From NCBI GenBank assembly GCA_031254905.1, contig JAIRTN010000175.1, positions 1 through 15,668 of the forward strand: 15,668 bases of DNA, in the 5' to 3' direction. Within the stretch, counting starts at the first letter, position 1. Each line of letters opens with the position of its first letter. Shown here piece by piece: positions 14,000-15,668 of this stretch. The stretch comes from Coriobacteriales bacterium. Its GTDB lineage: Bacteria > Actinomycetota > Coriobacteriia > Coriobacteriales > UBA8131. The translations under genes were made by a program, and so were the position numbers. Under the pieces are notes generated by a model. It worked only from the letters and a program-made list of their open reading frames with translations, searched no databases and had not been told where the DNA came from.

Positions 14000-14413
14000 A
14001 TGACAGACAAGTTGCAACAAGTCGCCGACTACCTCACAAGCGTTCCCGCGTGGTATCTCGCGACGAGCGTTGACAACGAGCCGCATGTGCGGCCCTTCAG
14101 CTTTGCCGCCGTCGAGGACGACAAGCTGTGGTTTTGCACATCGAAGAACAAAGACGTGTACGATGAGCTTATTGCCAACCCGCGCTTCGAACTTTCGGCA
14201 TGGGCGCCCGGTCGGCCTTGGCTCATCGTGCATGGCCACGCGGCCTTCGCCGAGCCCTCCCCACTCATGAGGCAGGAGGCCTTTAAGCACATGCTGGGCC
14301 TCGGGGAGGAACATCAAGCCCCCGACGACGGGCTTCTAGTCTTTTTCTTCGTACAAGACGGCATAGCACGCATCTGCGACATCGACGGCACAGAAACCCG
14401 CTCCAACCTCTAA
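14000..14413 (+). CDS. Pyridoxamine 5'-phosphate oxidase-like split-barrel protein
   Basis: A 137-aa cytosolic protein of the FMN-binding split-barrel superfamily. Characteristic pieces are YLATSVDNEPHVRPFSF (19-35), LWFCTSKNKDVYDELIANP (43-61), FELSAW (63-68) and VHGHAAF (77-83). These small members usually bind FMN or a related flavin and act as reductases or sensors; the real reaction is not defined by sequence, and true PdxH is larger. AGGAGG lies 8 nt before the ATG, and the gap from ribU is 12 bp, so it lies in the FMN-riboswitch operon. This supports a flavin-dependent role, with supply of riboflavin and its user controlled together. No terminator was recognised after the gene. Confidence 0.87.
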   Translation: MTDKLQQVADYLTSVPAWYLATSVDNEPHVRPFSFAAVEDDKLWFCTSKNKDVYDELIANPRFELSAWAPGRPWLIVHGHAAFAEPSPLMRQEAFKHMLGLGEEHQAPDDGLLVFFFVQDGIARICDIDGTETRSNL

Positions 14414-14584
14414 GCCCCACCCCACTTCGGCTCGCAGCCGCTCGACTAGATTTCTCTCTCCGCCCTGCGGGCTCCGTTCGAAATGACAACCTACCAGCGT
14501 CTTCGAATCCATCATCGCCTCAGCGAGGCGGCTTCGTCGTCTCGCGTGACAGAAGGTCGGCCCTTCGCATATAATAAGGTGCTG
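14414..14584. repeat. Intergenic dispersed repeats
   Basis: Two repeat-like blocks precede the CPBP gene. At 14441-14487, CTCGACTAGATTTCTC leads to a GCCC/GGGC hairpin core and ends CGAAATGACA, the edge structure of the element at 65-100. Immediately after, 14504-14551 carries CGAATCC, the hairpin CGCCTC-AGC-GAGGCG (14516-14530) and the end CGTGACAG, a second diverged unit. Elements of the form TGTCATTTCGA...GAAATCTAGTC are widespread between genes in several bacterial groups. No gene is visible in this stretch. Confidence 0.55.
14546..14575 (+). promoter_or_regulatory. Promoter of the CPBP gene region
   Basis: GTGACA (14546-14551) matches the -35 consensus at five of six positions, and TATAAT (14570-14575) is a perfect -10, with an 18-bp spacer. 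This is the best sigma-70-type promoter in the window. The -35 coincides with the terminal GTGACAG of a dispersed-repeat unit. Expected transcription begins near 14582, only a few bases before the ATG at 14585. Confidence 0.7.
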
Positions 14585-14863
14585 ATGAGGGATACAATCA
14601 AGGGAGAGGTAATCGGCGCTTCCTCGAGCTAAAGAGGAGGCTCTGCTGGCTTCCCCAAACCAAATGGGGAGGCCCTATCATCTTCCGCAAGCCAAGGGGG
14701 ACCATATCATTATGGTGGGACCGGTTTGCCACAACAACAGCTACAACCGCCGCAGTCGCAACAACGGCAGCTATAACAACGGCCGCAACGGCAGCAGCAA
14801 CGGCAACCCCGGTTCTCGCGGACCGACCCTCATAGCCCGGTCCGCACAAGGATTGGAAGCTGT
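14585..14863 (+). pseudogene. In-frame N-terminal extension of the CPBP gene with two TAA stops
   Basis: From the ATG at 14585 the frame is the same as that of the CPBP gene and reads about 93 codons into it, interrupted only by TAA at 14630-14632 and TAA at 14774-14776. The part after about 14717 encodes a Gln/Arg/Pro-rich stretch (PQQQLQPPQSQQRQL, stop, QRPQRQQQRQPRF) leading without a break through TDPHSPVRTRIGS into the first CPBP membrane helix. Each stop would be Gln if TAA were CAA, in keeping with the surrounding CAA and CAG codons. All three stop codons end intact genes elsewhere in the window, so reassignment of TAA is unlikely. I read this as a decayed cytosolic tail; the portion before 14711 may instead be repeat DNA. 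Confidence 0.5.
14619..14710 (+). repeat. Three degenerate palindromic repeat units of 29-32 bp
   Basis: Units start at 14619, 14650 and 14682, each beginning CTTCC and the last two ending ATCAT. Unit 1 forms GCTTCCTC / GAGGAGGC (14618-14625 with 14634-14641, 8-nt loop). Unit 2 forms GGCTTCCCC / GGGGAGGCC (14648-14656 with 14666-14674, 9-nt loop). Unit 3 keeps CTTCC and GGGGG but pairs weakly. The period is not a multiple of three, so this is not a protein repeat. The first in-frame TAA lies in the loop of unit 1. Confidence 0.65.
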
Positions 14864-15646
14864 TTGCTGCACCTACTCATAATCCTGATGGTGACATACC
14901 TGGTACTTATCGTCGTTTCGGGTGTCAACATCAACCGCATGTACCGCGGCGTCTTTGTCTCGGAAAACGAGCGCGTTTCCGTATACTGGCAAAGCATCGG
15001 CGAATCGTGGGTCGCCGCCATCGTCCTAGGCGCCTGCTCCCTGCTCGCAGGCTTCCGCATCGACACCGACCTCGGCCTCGGCATCCAGTTCTTCCAGTTC
15101 AACAGCCCGCTCATCCTCACCGCAGCCGTCCTCATCGCCGCTGGCGCCTTCGCCATCTTCACCGCGCTGCAACTCATCAATCTCGCCGGCAGCAACACCG
15201 CGCGCGTGCAGGCGTGGCGCCAAATCAGCGACGGGGCAAACCGCAACGTCGCCCTCAAAGACGTCGGCCAAAACCTCCTCATCCCCCGCTCAGCGCGCGA
15301 AAAAGACCTCTTTACCCTGCTCTCACTCAGCGCCGCCATCTGCGAAGAATTCACCTTACGCGGCGTGCTTTTTATGGTGATACAAACAATGTTTGCCGAC
15401 CTCCCTCTCCCCCTCATCCCCCTCATCGCTGGCGTCATCTTCGGCGTGGCGCACTGTTACCAAGGCCCGCGCGGCGTACTCAAAACAGGCATCGTGGGCA
15501 TCGGCTTTGGCTATCTCTACCTCGTGTGCGGCTCCCTTGTCCCCGGCATCATCCTGCACTTCCTCGTAGATTTTACCAACCGCTTCATCTTCCCAGACGA
15601 GTTCCCCCTACTCAAAAGCGGCCAACCCAGCCATCGCGATTTCTAA
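14864..15646 (+). CDS. CPBP-family intramembrane metalloprotease (CAAX protease-like)
   Basis: A 260-aa multi-helix membrane protein. Conserved family motifs are all present: the Glu pair and Arg in EEFTLRG (161-167), FGVAH (193-197) with a metal-binding His, and HFLVD (232-236). Hydrophobic segments lie at about 3-20, 48-63, 82-108, 149-160, 165-180, 183-200, 208-222 and 223-237. Members cleave peptides or prenylated proteins within the membrane and are often tied to bacteriocin maturation or self-immunity, but no bacteriocin genes are nearby, so the substrate is unknown. The start shown is TTG at 14864 with GGAAG 4 nt upstream (14855-14859); ATG 14888 is an alternative without a good ribosome binding site. 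Upstream of the TTG the frame continues as a Gln-rich tail broken by TAA codons. The intact catalytic motifs argue that the shortened protein still works. Confidence 0.85.
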   Translation: MLHLLIILMVTYLVLIVVSGVNINRMYRGVFVSENERVSVYWQSIGESWVAAIVLGACSLLAGFRIDTDLGLGIQFFQFNSPLILTAAVLIAAGAFAIFTALQLINLAGSNTARVQAWRQISDGANRNVALKDVGQNLLIPRSAREKDLFTLLSLSAAICEEFTLRGVLFMVIQTMFADLPLPLIPLIAGVIFGVAHCYQGPRGVLKTGIVGIGFGYLYLVCGSLVPGIILHFLVDFTNRFIFPDEFPLLKSGQPSHRDF

Positions 15647-15668
15647 ACCATCCCACTCCCCTGCCACA

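Noticed and set aside
14585..14863. Reassignment of TAA to glutamine
   Set aside because: TAA ends several intact genes here (ABC, lipoprotein, ilvN, split-barrel, CPBP, bPH2), so it functions as a stop in this genome.
14664..14882. A 72-codon Asn/Ser/Gly-rich open frame before the CPBP gene
   Set aside because: It is the other-frame reading of the CAACGG-type repeats; only the Gln-rich frame joins smoothly to the CPBP protein.

Overview
The window is a GC-rich stretch of bacterial chromosome packed mostly with housekeeping genes. It carries Shine-Dalgarno sites of the AGGAGG type, an FMN-riboswitch-controlled ECF riboflavin transporter, a lipoprotein with a lipobox, Ala/Pro-rich and Ser/Gly-rich linkers, and no outer-membrane genes. 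This fits a Gram-positive, probably anaerobic, high-GC lineage. My best guess is a Coriobacteriia-type actinobacterium, but that is an overall impression and not a phylogenetic result. Nothing here looks like a prophage, a CRISPR array or a classical insertion sequence.

Layout from left to right. (1) Positions 1-232 hold a palindromic dispersed repeat and the leader of a MOSC-domain gene. (2) Positions 233-3168 (+) carry MOSC protein, cysteine desulfurase NifS, scaffold NifU and an IscR-like Rrf2 regulator, a sulfur-mobilisation and Fe-S assembly block in which the regulator comes last. (3) A tRNA-Arg(CCU) lies at 3245-3320. (4) A very large MacB/FtsX-type ABC ATPase-permease fusion (1055 aa) lies on the minus strand at 3353-6520. 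(5) Divergently from it runs a lipoprotein gene followed 3 bp later by ilvB and then ilvN, the acetohydroxyacid synthase (branched-chain amino acid) subunits. (6) A convergent minus-strand pair encodes membrane bPH2-domain proteins (YdbS/YdbT type), overlapping by 8 nt. (7) purE (purine synthesis) lies on the minus strand. (8) Divergent from purE is an FMN riboswitch with an intrinsic terminator controlling ribU and a flavin-type split-barrel protein. (9) A 450-bp repeat-rich region leads into a CPBP (CAAX-protease-like) membrane protein at the right edge.

How the parts work together. NifS supplies persulfide sulfur to NifU for Fe-S clusters and the Rrf2 protein probably senses cluster status. 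The MOSC protein beside NifS recalls the domain pair fused in eukaryotic molybdenum-cofactor sulfurase. IlvB and IlvN form one enzyme. RibU imports riboflavin, and the neighbouring split-barrel protein probably uses the flavin made from it, with both shut off by FMN.

The most unusual part is 14585-14863. A Gln/Arg/Pro-rich N-terminal extension runs in frame into the CPBP protein but is interrupted by two TAA codons, and three degenerate 31-32 bp palindromic repeat units sit in the same stretch behind a near-consensus promoter. Other points worth checking are a Leu at the acetohydroxyacid synthase position usually occupied by Trp, a 16-bp repeat shared out of frame between an ilvB linker and the ilvB core, a hairpin covering the lipoprotein ribosome binding site, and Ser/Gly-rich and Met-rich segments in the ABC transporter.
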